A stretch of DNA of 64,000 nt from assembly GCA_965247705.1 (NCBI GenBank), contig CBDFHV010000032.1, forward strand, positions 20,336-84,335, read 5' to 3'. Position 1 is the stretch's first letter; every line of letters starts with the position of its first letter. The DNA is from CBDFHV01 sp965247705. Its GTDB lineage: Bacteria; Pseudomonadota; Alphaproteobacteria; Rhodospirillales; CAMCUA01. The notes beneath the pieces were generated by a model. That model was given only the letters and a program-made list of their open reading frames with translations, was not told where the DNA came from and did not search any database. Position numbers and translations under genes: made by a program. Positions 8,678 through 18,276 of the stretch are shown piece after piece.

Positions 8678-8685
8678 GGCCCGCC

Positions 8686-9384
8686 GTGGACGACCACGAC
8701 ATTTCCGTTCCCGGCTCCGGCGGCGAAACGGCCGGTGGCGGCATGACCATCTTCCTGTCCCTGTTCCTCTTGGTCCTGGCCTTCTTCATCCTCCTGGTGA
8801 CCATCTCCACCCTGGAAGAGATCAGGACCCAGGCGGTGATGGACAGCCTGACGTCCACCTTTTCCACCGTATTGCCGCCGACCACCGAACTGACCGCCTT
8901 CGCGGCCAAGGAAGGGGAGGTGATTGCCGGCCAGCAGTTCCAGACCCAGATCAGCGGCGTCTTCACCACCGCCCTTCAGGTGGCCCGGGTCGAGATCGTC
9001 CAACCCGGCCGGCTGATGCGCGTGACCATGCCCGCCAACGCGCTCTTCTTTGACGGGGAGACGCGCCTGAGGCCGGCGCGCCAGCCGCTTCTCGATCGGA
9101 TCGTCGCCGCCTTGAGCAGCCGACCACCGGGGCTGAAATTCGACCTCGAGTTCATTGTCGGGGCCGATTACACGGTCGGCGGCGGACTGCCCATCGGCCA
9201 GAACCTGGAGATGGCGCGCGGCGGCGCGTTCGTGCGCGAGATGATGTCGCGGGGCGCGCCTCCCGACAGCCTGTCAATCGGCTTGCAGCCGGGGCTTCCA
9301 GGGGAGATCATAGCGTGGTTCTATACCCGATTCCCCGATGAGGAGCGGCTCCGCTTCGAGGGAATCCTCGGTAAGGATCCCTGA
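8686..9384 (+). CDS. MotB-like OmpA-family protein without the proton-binding Asp
   Basis: A 232-residue protein with GTG start (8686), 8 bp after cheZ. One membrane segment (MTIFLSLFLLVLAFFILLVTIS, about residues 20-41) is followed by a periplasmic region with a divergent OmpA/MotB-like fold (ANALFFDGETRLRPARQPLLDRI, NLEMARGGAFVREMMS). The transmembrane helix carries no Asp, unlike the proton-binding Asp of true MotB and of the next gene. It may be a stator accessory or a structural partner of the neighbouring MotB. The function is not established. Confidence 0.7.
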   Translation: MDDHDISVPGSGGETAGGGMTIFLSLFLLVLAFFILLVTISTLEEIRTQAVMDSLTSTFSTVLPPTTELTAFAAKEGEVIAGQQFQTQISGVFTTALQVARVEIVQPGRLMRVTMPANALFFDGETRLRPARQPLLDRIVAALSSRPPGLKFDLEFIVGADYTVGGGLPIGQNLEMARGGAFVREMMSRGAPPDSLSIGLQPGLPGEIIAWFYTRFPDEERLRFEGILGKDP

Positions 9385-9428
9385 GGCGCAGTCCGATTTC
9401 GGCATTCGGCGGCGCGGGGTCGCTAGGA

Positions 9429-10154
9429 ATGGGAGCGATGCAACAAGACGACACCGGGCTCCCCGAACTCGAGCCCCCTACTCAGAGCCGAGCCTGGATG
9501 GTCACGTTCACGGACCTGGTGTCGCTCATGCTGACGTTCTTCGTGCTGCTGTTCTCCATGTCCAGCGTCAAGGTGGGGGAATGGGAGAACATGATCGACG
9601 CTCTCTCCCAAAGCCTCAATCCGTCTCGTGAAAAAGCCATCGCCCAACCCACCGCCCAGTACAATATCTCCACCATATTTCGCAAGCGGGCCATCAACCT
9701 GGACTATCTGACCGCGGTTCTGGAGCGACTGATGGCCGACGATCCCCTGCTCGGCCGCGGCATGATCGTGCGCCTCGAGGATCAGGTGGTCATCACCTTG
9801 CCGGGCGATCTATTGTTCGAGCCCTCCCGCGCCGTGCTCTCGCAGCGATCGAGCGAGGCCTTGTTCACGTTGGGCGGGGTGCTGAGGAACATCGACAATC
9901 AGATCGTGGTTCAGGGCCATTCCGATCCGCGACCGCCGGGCGTCGCCGACTACGCGTCCAATTGGGAACTTTCGGTGGCCCGGGCGGTGGCGGTGTCGAA
10001 TTCGCTGCGGCGCTCCGGCTACACCGAGGACATTATTGTCCACGGCTACGCCGATAGCCGCTTCGCTTTACTGCCGGCCATGGCGGACGTTAAACGGCGG
10101 GAGTTGGCGCGCCGGGTCGATATCGTGATCCTTCCCACGGCCGGGGGAGCCTGA
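9429..10154 (+). CDS. motB: Flagellar stator protein MotB-type (OmpA family)
   Basis: A 241-residue MotB. The transmembrane helix (residues about 24-44) contains the proton-accepting Asp in WMVTFTDLVSLMLTFFVLL. A plug/linker follows, then an OmpA-like peptidoglycan-binding domain with VVQGHSDPRPPG, NWELSVARAVAVSNSL and a final RRVDIVILP. It would pair with a MotA not encoded in this window. Its stop overlaps the start of the TPR gene (TGATG). Confidence 0.85.
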   Translation: MGAMQQDDTGLPELEPPTQSRAWMVTFTDLVSLMLTFFVLLFSMSSVKVGEWENMIDALSQSLNPSREKAIAQPTAQYNISTIFRKRAINLDYLTAVLERLMADDPLLGRGMIVRLEDQVVITLPGDLLFEPSRAVLSQRSSEALFTLGGVLRNIDNQIVVQGHSDPRPPGVADYASNWELSVARAVAVSNSLRRSGYTEDIIVHGYADSRFALLPAMADVKRRELARRVDIVILPTAGGA

Positions 10155-13100
10155 TGCCGGGGGTGCCGCGTCTGGCGAAGATCTTGGCGGCCGTACCCCT
10201 CGTGGTGGCCGTCGCAACCATCATCTTGTCCGGAACCGCCGCCGCCGATCCGGTGACGGTCCGCGGGGGCGGTCACGAAGGATACGGACGCCTGGTCTTC
10301 AATTGGCCGGCGCCGGTCTCTTGCGAAGCAAGCTTGAACGGGGATCGCCTCACCCTTCGCTTCGGGCGGCCCTTGGAAGGAAGCGTGACCGACGGTCTGG
10401 GGCCGGTGCGCGAATACGTGCGCCGGACCGCCGTCATCGAGGGCGGCCTTGGCGTCGTCCTCGACCTGACCCGCGCCTACGGCTTGCGTCATTTCTCCCT
10501 CGGCTCTGCCGTGGTGGTGGACTTTCTGGACGCCGCCGAGGACGTGGCGCCAGAGGCCGGCGGGACGGCGGCCCCTGGCCAGGCAACGGCGGCGCCCCGT
10601 GGGACAACATCACCCACGGTTCCCATTCGTACCGGCGAGCACAAGGACTTCAGCCGCATTGTATTCGACTGGCCGCGAACGGTGGACTACCGGGTCAGCC
10701 AGGAGGGCACCCAGGTCTCGGTGTCGTGTCGTTCCAGGCGCCGGGTCGCCTGGCGTTGGCCGGCCTTCGCGCGGGGCGCCCAACGCGGGTAAGCCGGGTC
10801 GAGGGCAGCGGAGACGGTCCTTCGCCCAGCGTGATGCTGACCGTTCCGGCGGGAGTTGGCGCCAAGGGCTTCCGCGTCGGGCCGAAGATCGTCGTCGATC
10901 TTCGCGACGGTACCGCGGCGTCTCCGCCACCATCGCCGCCATCATCGCCGCCGCCATTGCCGCCACCATCGCAGACGGACGTTGCATCAACTGCCCCGGC
11001 GGAACCGGCGGAGGCAGAGGCTCCCGAACCGACCGCCGCGCCGGTGGAAGCGGTCGAAGTCGCGGCCATCGAGTCCACCGCCCCGGCTGAAACGCCCCCG
11101 GCCGCCGCTCCGGCTGAAGCGCCCCCGGCCACCGCCCCGGCCGAAGCGTCCTCCGTCCCCCCCGCCCAAGGGCCCCCGGCCGATACCGCCGTCGCCGCGA
11201 CCACCGAGTCGGCGCCAAGCGACAGCCCTGGCACCGTGGCGGCGCCGACCGCGGAGGCGGCCTCCGGCAAGCCCGACTCCGTCGCGGCCCTGGGGGGACC
11301 CCGTCCCCTTGATCTTACGCCGCCGAACAAGTCGGCGGCGGACCCGGAAGGGACAGGCGTCGCGGAGGCGGACTCCGCCGAGCAGGTCCCGCAGGGTGAG
11401 AACGACGTCGTGGTCGACTTCCGCTTCGACTGGGAGGAACCGGTCGCCGCCGCCGTGATTCATCGTGCGGGCGCGCTTTGGGTCGTGTTCGACAAGGCCC
11501 GCGCCGTCGACCTGGCGGCGCTCCAGCAGCGCGGCGGCAACCTCGTCCGCGCCGTGGACTCGCTGCCCGTCGAGCGGGCGACGGTCCTGCGCCTGGACAC
11601 CGTGGCGGGCGTCAATCCATCATTGCGCCGGGACGGCCTGGCCTGGATCCTCGAATTCCGCCAGCAGGCCTTCCAGGTTGCCACGCCCATCGAGACCCTG
11701 CCCCAGCCCAACTCGCCGATCGGGTCTCGCGTGTTCCTGCCGGTGACCGAACCGGGACGGGCCATACCGCTGGTCGATCCGGCGATCGGCGACAACCTGG
11801 TCGCCGTTCCCGTGGTTCCTCTGGGACACGGCATATCGCAGGCGCGGCGGTTTCCCCAGTTCCAACTGCTGCCGACCATCCAGGGTATCGTGGTGCGTCC
11901 GCGGATCGACGATCTGCGGGTCCGCACCTTGCGCCAGGGAGTGGAACTGACCAGCGCCGGCGGCCTCAGCATATCGTCGATCTCGGCCCGTGTGCGCGCC
12001 GACCTGACGATTGGCAGCCTGCGGCCCCTGACCCGCGTGTTCGACCTGGAACCGTGGCGAAACCTGACAATCGAGGATTTCAACGAAACCAAGCAGGAAT
12101 TGCAGCAGGTCGTGGCGCGGTCGAGTCCCGACGAACGGGAGAGCCGGCGCCTGGATCTGGCCAGGTTCTATTTCGCCATGGGGTTCGAGGCCGAGTCCTT
12201 GGGCGTCCTGGAGTCGGTGCGCCGGGAGCGGCCGGAAATCGAGGAATTGCCCGAGTTCCGCGCCATGCGCGGCGCCACCAGCATGATGATGGGGCGCCAG
12301 GAGGACGCGGCCGCCGACCTCAATCATGCCAGCCTCGACGATAACGACGAAGGCGTCTTCTGGCGGGCGGCGTTGAAGGCCCAGACCGGAGACCCGGTCG
12401 GCGCCGCCGCGACGTTGAAGCGCAAGGGCGGCATCGTGCGGCCCTATCCCAAGCCGTTGAAGATGCCCCTGGGACTGGTGATCGCCGACACGGCGATCAC
12501 CGTCGGCGACATCCGTCTTGCCCAGCAATACCTCCAGGTGCTGGCAAACGACGAACCCGACGAAACCCAACAGGCACAGATCGACTACGTTACCGGACGC
12601 ATGGCGGAATTGGCCGGCGACTTCGACGGCGCCATCATCAAGTGGGAGAGTGTGATCGACAGCCGCCACCGGTCGGCCCGGGCCAACGCGGCAAGAGCGC
12701 GAGCGGAACTGTTGATGAAGACGGACGAAATCGCCCGTGCCGCGGGGATCGAGATTCTGGAAGGCCTACGGTTCGCGTGGCGCGGCGACGATTTCGAGTT
12801 CACGCTTCTTCGCCGCCTGGGAGACCTGTACCTGGCCGAAGAACGTTACCGGGAGGGCTTGCGAACGCTGCGTCAGGCCGCGACCTATTTCCGTGAACAT
12901 GAGGATGCCTCGGCGGTGACTCAAAAAATGGCGGAAACCTTTTCCGCCATGTACATGGACGACAAGGCCGATGCCATGGCGCCGGTTTCCGCCATTGCCC
13001 TCTACGAGGAATTCAAGGAACTGACTCCGGCCGGTGAGCGGGGCGATGAGATGGTCCGCAGGTTGGCAGACCGGTTGGTCGCGGTTGACCTCCTGGATCG

Positions 13101-13746
13101 GGCGGCCGAATTACTGGAAACCCAAGTGCAGTTCCGCCTCAAGGGGGTCGACAAGGCGCGGGTCGGCGCCCAGCTGGCCCTCGTCTATATCCTCGATCAA
13201 CAGCCCGATAAAGCCCTCGAAACCCTAGACGGCTCGAACTTCGAACCCCTGCCCGAAGAGCTTGTCGTGCAGCGCAAACATCTTCGGGCGCGCACCATGC
13301 TGGATACGGACCGGGCCGAAGAAACCCTGGCCCTGCTCAAGGACGACAAGTCCCTCGATGCCGATCTCCTACGCCTGGAGGCCCATTGGAACGGCCAGCA
13401 ATGGGCGAAAGCCGCCAGTACGTTGCGTAGCATCGCCCGCTTGCGGGGCGTGGAAAGCGCCGGCGAACTCGACAACAGTCAGGCACATACCGTTCTCAAC
13501 CTGGCCGTGGCCCTGACCCTTAGCGGCAACCAGCGGGCGGTCAACCGGTTGCGCCGCGATGTCGGGCCATTGATGGACAAGACGTCGTACAAGGACGCTT
13601 TCCGGCTGATCGCCAGCAATCAGACCCAGGGCCTGGAAGACTATCGGTCGATCGCCGACAAGGTTGCGATTGCCGAGAATTTCAAGGGATTCATGGACGC
13701 CTACAAGGAACGTCTCAAGGCCGACCGGCTAAGTTCCATCAATTGA
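10154..13746 (+). pseudogene. Large TPR-repeat flagellar-cluster protein, frameshifted by a 5-bp duplication
   Basis: The gene starts at 10154 (Sec signal LAKILAAVPLVVAVATIILSGTAAAD removed from a periplasmic protein) and carries two short beta-rich repeats (GHEGYGRLVFNWPAP; GEHKDFSRIVFDWPRT). After TQVSVS the frame is lost at a duplicated TGTCG (10722-10731) and closes at 10792. The correct reading continues in the other frame from FQAPGRLALAG to 13746, giving a Pro/Ala-rich linker (coded about 10920-11200), a third FRFDWEEP repeat, then helical TPR-like repeats (RLDLARFYFAMGF, RRLGDLYLAEERYREGL and others). Deleting one TGTCG restores a single ORF of about 1195 residues. Similar TPR proteins follow motB in Rhodospirillales. 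The role is unknown. Confidence 0.8.
10722..10731 (+). repeat. 5-bp tandem duplication TGTCG x2 causing a frameshift
   Basis: TGTCGTGTCG sits exactly where the reading frame of the TPR gene breaks. With one unit the sequence reads Val-Ser-Val-Ser-Phe-Gln-Ala-Pro and joins the two frames without loss. This is the form expected from replication slippage. Confidence 0.85.
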
Positions 13747-13864
13747 GCCCGGCGCCATGGGGGGGGCGTAAATTCCGCAGATTTCCCCTTGCGCAGGGGC
13801 CGTCATATCCCCTAATAACCGCGCTCGATTTTCCACGACATCGCGGACGGATGGGGGTCCTGGT

Positions 13865-14332
13865 ATGAGTAAGCGCGCCCTTGCCGAGCCGGAATCGGCG
13901 CTTTCGCCGCTCGAGCCGGTTCGGGAACCCGTGAACCTGCGCCCGGTGATCGACGGCAATCGGGACTATTTCGTCGAAAAGGACGGCATGCGTTTTGCCG
14001 GCACCCATCTGCTGGTCGAGCTGTGGGGCGCCAGGCACCTCAAGGACGTCGACCTGATCGAAGCGGCGCTGCGCGACGCCGCCGAAGCCGCCGGCGCCAC
14101 CGTGCTGCAAGCGCACCTGCATCGCTTCGACTCCAGCGGCGGCGTGTCCGGAGTTGCCGTTCTGGCCGAATCCCACATCAGCATCCATACCTGGCCGGAG
14201 CGCAACTACGCGGCGGTCGATATCTTCATGTGCGGCGGCTGCACGCCCTACCGGACGCTGCCGGTGCTCAAGCGTGCGTTCTTGCCGACCAGCGTGCAGC
14301 TGTGCGAACAACGACGCGGCGTGCTTCCGTGA
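13865..14332 (+). CDS. speD: S-adenosylmethionine decarboxylase proenzyme SpeD
   Basis: SpeD makes decarboxylated AdoMet, the aminopropyl donor for spermidine. The 155-residue proenzyme has the autocleavage site in AESHISIHTWPE (the Ser after Glu becomes the pyruvoyl group) and the conserved CGGCTPY cysteine stretch. A roughly 30-residue N-terminal extension precedes the core, which begins near FAGTHLLVELWG. It overlaps speE by 4 bp (GTGA). Confidence 0.93.
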   Translation: MSKRALAEPESALSPLEPVREPVNLRPVIDGNRDYFVEKDGMRFAGTHLLVELWGARHLKDVDLIEAALRDAAEAAGATVLQAHLHRFDSSGGVSGVAVLAESHISIHTWPERNYAAVDIFMCGGCTPYRTLPVLKRAFLPTSVQLCEQRRGVLP

Positions 14333-15186
14333 CCTGGTTCGACGAGGCCCTTTACAGCGGCCAGCACGACCAGGGATACACCCAGCGCCTACAGGTCCAA
14401 CGAATCATCCACCAGGGCCGAACCCGGTTCCAGGACCTGACCATTTTCGAGAACCCCTCCTTCGGGCGGGTCCTGGTCCTCGACGGGATCGTCCAGACCA
14501 CCGAGGGCGACGAGTTCATCTACCACGAGATGATGGCCCATGTGCCCCTGCTGGCCCATGGCCGGGTCCATGAGGTGCTGATCATTGGCGGCGGCGATGG
14601 CGGCGTCCTGCGCGAAGTGCTGCGCCATCCGATTGAGCGGGCGACCATGGTCGAGCTCGATCGCGAGGTCATTGACCTGTGCCGGGTTCACATGCCGGCC
14701 TTGAGTGGGGGCGCGTTTGACGATTCGCGCACGGATTTGATGATTTCCGACGGCGTCCGCTTCGTCGCCGAGACGGACCGACGGTTCGATGCGATCATTG
14801 TCGATTCCACCGACCCCATCGGGCCTGGCGCGGTGCTGTTTCAACAGTCGTTCTACGAGGATTGCCGCGCCCGTCTCGCGCCTGGCGGCGTTGTGGTGAC
14901 CCAGAACGGGGTGCCCATTTTTCAGGCCCAGGAGGTGACCGATACCTGGCGGCGCCTGGGTCGGGTGTTCACCGACCGGTGGTTCTACACGACCCCAGTG
15001 CCCACCTACGTCGGCGGCCTGATGACCCTGGCCTGGGCCAGCGACGATCCGGGACTGCGCCAGGTCTCGGCGGACGTCCTGGCTCGACGCCAGCGGGACA
15101 TCGGCCTGGAGACCCGCTACTACACCCCCCATGTCCACGTCGGCGCCTTCGCCCTGCCGCCTTATATCACCCGGTTGATGACGTAA
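14329..15186 (+). CDS. speE: Spermidine synthase SpeE
   Basis: A 285-residue polyamine aminopropyltransferase that converts putrescine plus decarboxylated AdoMet to spermidine. Start is GTG 14329, overlapping the speD stop. Motifs: VLVLDGIVQTTEGDEFIYHEM, VLIIGGGDGGVLREVLRH (AdoMet-binding loop), MVELDREVIDLC, and the catalytic IVDSTDPIGPG. The C-terminal YVGGLMTLAWAS is typical. speD-speE form a two-gene unit inserted between flagellar blocks. Confidence 0.95.
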   Translation: MTWFDEALYSGQHDQGYTQRLQVQRIIHQGRTRFQDLTIFENPSFGRVLVLDGIVQTTEGDEFIYHEMMAHVPLLAHGRVHEVLIIGGGDGGVLREVLRHPIERATMVELDREVIDLCRVHMPALSGGAFDDSRTDLMISDGVRFVAETDRRFDAIIVDSTDPIGPGAVLFQQSFYEDCRARLAPGGVVVTQNGVPIFQAQEVTDTWRRLGRVFTDRWFYTTPVPTYVGGLMTLAWASDDPGLRQVSADVLARRQRDIGLETRYYTPHVHVGAFALPPYITRLMT

Positions 15187-15223
15187 ATCCGGGGCTGGCG
15201 CCCTGCCCCTGCCGTCACGGCCC

Positions 15224-15979
15224 CTATCCGGCGCCGAAGGAGCGCACCAGGCTGCCGACGAGCATGAACCAGCCGTCCACGAGGACGAAAAAGATGATCT
15301 TGAAGGGCAGCGCGATGATGATGGGCGGCAGCATCATCATGCCCATGGACATCAGCACCGACGCCACCACCATGTCGATTATCAGAAACGGCAGGAAGAT
15401 CAGGAAGCCGATCTCGAAGGCGCGTCGAAGCTCGCTGATCATGAAGGCGGGGATCAGCACCCGCATTTGGGTTTCCTCCCGGAATTCCTCATCCGTCATA
15501 CCGGCGATGTCCACGAACAGGGCGAGGTCCTGTTCGCGCACGTGGCCCATCATGAAGGTGCGCACCGGCGCCGCACTGCGCTCGAAAGCTTCGAATTCGC
15601 TGATTTCGCCATCGATGAGGGGCCGGATTCCCTGCTCCCACGTGGCTTCCAGGGTTGGCGTCATAACGAACAGGGTGAGAAACAGGGCGAGGCTCACCAG
15701 GACCTGGGTGGGCGGCGTCTGCTGGGTACCCATCGCCTGGCGCATGAAGGACAGGACGACGATGATGCGGGTGAACGAAGTAAGCATGACCAGGATCGAC
15801 GGCGCCAGGCTCAGGACCGTGATCAAGACGATGAACTGAACGGTCCGGGCCGTGGCCTCGCCGCCGCTGTCGCCAAGATCCAGGCTGAAGGTCTGCGCCG
15901 CCGCGGGCACGGCGGTCAGGAACAGGATGGCGCCGCAGGCGGCAACGGCTTTCAGGCGCCCATGGGTGCGGACGATCAT
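15224..15979 (-). CDS. fliP: Flagellar type III export gate protein FliP
   Basis: FliP forms the export gate with FliQ and FliR. The 251-residue product has a cleavable signal peptide, as known for FliP, then TM helices around VQFIVLITVLSLAPSILVML, TQVLVSLALFLTLFVM, FEIGFLIFLPFLIIDMVV and PFKIIFFVLVDGWFML. Conserved SFTRIIVVLSFMRQAMGTQQTPP is present. Its ATG overlaps the natural TGA of fliO (ATGA), so the two were translationally coupled before the IS insertion in fliO. Confidence 0.95.
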   Translation of the reverse strand: MIVRTHGRLKAVAACGAILFLTAVPAAAQTFSLDLGDSGGEATARTVQFIVLITVLSLAPSILVMLTSFTRIIVVLSFMRQAMGTQQTPPTQVLVSLALFLTLFVMTPTLEATWEQGIRPLIDGEISEFEAFERSAAPVRTFMMGHVREQDLALFVDIAGMTDEEFREETQMRVLIPAFMISELRRAFEIGFLIFLPFLIIDMVVASVLMSMGMMMLPPIIIALPFKIIFFVLVDGWFMLVGSLVRSFGAG

Positions 15980-16127
15980 GGGGACGAAGGCGTCCGTTGA
16001 CCGCCTTGCGCTTCCGCCACGGTGGCACCTTCGCGAAACGCGCTATCGCGAACGGCCGTGGCAAACGACGCCGATCCGGGGCCGATGCCCGCGTCCAGCA
16101 ACAGGTCGGGACCCGGGCCCGGGCTAA

Positions 16128-17733
16128 CCCGAAAGATTCACGAAAAGGTCACCGCCGCCCCCTAATATGCGTTATGATTCAGGTGCTTAGACTGTGTCAA
16201 ACGCAGGGGAACGGCGGTGACGGATTGTACCCTTTCGAAGATCGAATTTCCACGCTGTTGCGGTCGTCGGGTCGAGGCGGATTTTGCCGGCGGCGATATC
16301 TCGTCGCACGGCGGGGCGCCGCTTCTGGCTTTAGCGGACCGCCGGCTCGGCTTGCTGTCGGGCTTGGCGCGCCGGCTCGACGACGGGCGCCAGGCGGGCA
16401 AGGTGGCGCACCGGCTTGTGGCGTTGCTGCGCCAGCGGGTGTACGCGATCGCGCTGGGCCACGAAGACGTCAATGACCATGCCGGTTTGCGCGACGACCT
16501 GGCGCTGCAGACGGCGGTCGGGCGCGACCGGCGTCTTGCCAGCCCGTCGACCGTCGGCCGGCTTGATCGGGCGGCGGACCGGGCCTGGGCGTGGGCGGCG
16601 CATGTGTCCATGGTCGAGGCCTTCATCGCCGCGTTCGATCGGGCGCCGAAGGAGCTGGTGCTGGACTTCGACGCCACCGACGATGCGGTGCATGGGCACC
16701 AGGTGGGGCGCTTCTTCCATGGCTATTACGATCACTACTGCTTCCTGCCGCTCTATGTCTTTTGCGGCGACCGCCTTTTGGTCAGCTACCTGAGGCCGTC
16801 GAACGTCGATGGCGCCAAGCATGCCTGGGCGATCCTGGCCCTGTTGGTCGGGCGTTTACGAGAGGTCTGGCCGGATGTGCGCATCATCCTGCGCGCCGAT
16901 TCAGGCTTCTGCCGGCACAAGATGCTGTCGTGGTGCGAGCGCCATGATGTCGGCTACATCGTCGGCCTGGCCAAGAACGCGCGCCTCAACCGGGATGCCG
17001 AGCCGGCGATGGCCGCGGCCGAGGCGGCGTATCGGCACAACGGCGAGAAGCAGCGCCTGTTCGCCGAACTCCGCTACGGCGCCAAGACATGGACCAGGCG
17101 CCGCCGCGTGATCGCGCGCCTCGAGCACGGCGCCAAGGGCGCCAACCCGCGCTATGTAGTGACCAACCTCGAAGGCGACGGCCGGTCGCTTTACGACCGC
17201 CTCTACTGCCAGCGTGGCGAGATGGAAAACCGCATCAAGGAACAGCAGCTCGACCTGTTCGCCGACCGCACCTCGTGTCACGACTGGTGGCCCAACCAGT
17301 TCCGCCTGATCGCCGCGTCGCTCGCCTACAGCCTGATCGAGGCGATCCGCCGCCTCGCCCTCCAGCGCACCGACATGGCCCGCGCCCAGGCCGGCACCAT
17401 CCGCCTCAAGCTGCTGAACATCGGCGCCGTCGTCATCCGCAACACACGGCGCGTCCGCCTGCATCTATCGACCGCCTGCCCGGACAAGGCCCTGTTCCAT
17501 CTCGCCGCCGCACGGCTCAAGCCCGGATAGACCGCCGCCAAGACAACACAAGCCCCGTCACGCGCAGCGACAGCGCACCATTCAGCATGCCTCGAAACCG
17601 CCAAAACCGTCCACGAAACGCGGCCAGGCCGCCGCGATGCCCCGCAACCGGCCAAAGCGCCCTCAACGCAATCCGAAAACGCCACCAAGACAACAAAAAC
17701 CGTTACTTTAGAAACGTTCGTGACAAATCCGGA
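16128..17733 (+). mobile_element. IS1380-family element A, inserted in fliO
   Basis: About 1606 bp, bounded by 4-bp target duplications CTAA (16124-16127 and 17734-17737). Ends are imperfect inverted repeats: CCCGAAAGATTCACGAA on the left; TCCGGATTTGTCACGAA reading inward from the right. It carries one transposase gene. The intact duplication and the reconstructable fliO indicate a simple, fairly recent insertion. Confidence 0.88.
16217..17530 (+). CDS. IS1380-family transposase (element A)
   Basis: A 437-residue DDE transposase. Catalytic blocks: LDFDATDDAVHGHQ (first Asp), RADSGFCRHKM (second Asp) and the IS1380/IS4-like Y-x2-R-x3-E-x6-K signature YCQRGEMENRIKEQQ. The length is full and the frame intact, so it may be active. 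It is clearly different in sequence from the transposases of elements B and C. Confidence 0.92.
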   Translation: MTDCTLSKIEFPRCCGRRVEADFAGGDISSHGGAPLLALADRRLGLLSGLARRLDDGRQAGKVAHRLVALLRQRVYAIALGHEDVNDHAGLRDDLALQTAVGRDRRLASPSTVGRLDRAADRAWAWAAHVSMVEAFIAAFDRAPKELVLDFDATDDAVHGHQVGRFFHGYYDHYCFLPLYVFCGDRLLVSYLRPSNVDGAKHAWAILALLVGRLREVWPDVRIILRADSGFCRHKMLSWCERHDVGYIVGLAKNARLNRDAEPAMAAAEAAYRHNGEKQRLFAELRYGAKTWTRRRRVIARLEHGAKGANPRYVVTNLEGDGRSLYDRLYCQRGEMENRIKEQQLDLFADRTSCHDWWPNQFRLIAASLAYSLIEAIRRLALQRTDMARAQAGTIRLKLLNIGAVVIRNTRRVRLHLSTACPDKALFHLAAARLKPG

Positions 17734-17985
17734 CTAAGGAGCACCAGGTACTCCGTGTCGTCCCGGCGCAGCAGGACCAGGCGACGACGGGAATCCAGCG
17801 ACATTGCCTCGGTAACCGCCAGCCGCCGCCCCGTCGCCGCGCGCCCGGCGCGGGCATGGCCGAAGCCGAAACGGCGGGCCACCGCCGTCGCCACGCCGAT
17901 CAGGGCGAGGACGAAAATCAGGGCCAGTAGGCCGCGAACCAGATCGGTTCCGAAATCTCCCATGGGCCGCCGCGGGGTGCGGGCG

Positions 17986-18276
17986 CTAGCGGGACGGTGC
18001 GGCGGCGCTCGCCGCCACGGCGGCGAGGCGACCTTCCAGCCGACGCTCTAGTCCATCCAGCAGGTCCAGCAGATCATTCAGCCCATGCTGGGCCTCGGTC
18101 CGCCGATTCGGCGGAATGGCCCGCATATCCCCGCACAAAGCCGCCAGGCGAACCCGTAGTGGGGTCAAATCCCGGGCCATGGCACGGCGGTCGTCGTCCA
18201 GGGAGCCCAGGTGTTTGGTGATGGCGGACAGCTCGGTGGCGATCCAATCCCAACGGGGCTCGGTGTGATGGCTCAT
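17986..18276 (-). CDS. Small helical protein of the flagellar cluster, function unknown
   Basis: A 96-residue soluble protein predicted to be almost entirely helical (LSAITKHLGSLDDDRRAMARD, LNDLLDLLDGLERRLEGRLAAV), suggestive of a coiled coil. I do not recognise a family. It lies between flhX and fliO; its ATG overlaps the stop of flhX (ATGA) and fliO starts 22 bp after its end. The tight coupling suggests a role linked to flagellar export or assembly. Confidence 0.65.
   Translation of the reverse strand: MSHHTEPRWDWIATELSAITKHLGSLDDDRRAMARDLTPLRVRLAALCGDMRAIPPNRRTEAQHGLNDLLDLLDGLERRLEGRLAAVAASAAAPSR

Larger units (their letters stand above)
15976..17963 (-). pseudogene. fliO: Flagellar biosynthesis protein FliO, disrupted by an IS1380 element
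   Basis: FliO helps assemble FliP in the export gate. The 5' part (17963 to 17734) encodes MGDFGTDLVRGLLALIFVLA, a TM helix, and the core up to DDTEYLVLLSP, then runs into the IS. Skipping the IS (16128-17733) and one CTAA target copy gives an uninterrupted frame continuing ...LLSPGPGPDLLLDAGIG... to the TGA at 15976-15978 that overlaps fliP. The joined protein is about 129 residues, normal for FliO. Insertion removes the C-terminal third and separates fliP from its promoter unless the IS supplies one. Confidence 0.92.

Noticed and set aside
10303..10730. N-terminal part of the long plus-strand frame starting at 10303
   Set aside because: Before the 5-bp duplication the convincing protein (signal peptide, FNWPAP and FDWPRT repeats) is in the other frame; the 10303 start is Arg/Gly-rich noise.
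2370..13746. All flagellar lesions explained by sequencing error
   Set aside because: Not fully excluded for flgG and the motE-like gene, but the 5-bp tandem duplication and the IS insertions with target duplications are real-looking events, so error alone is insufficient.
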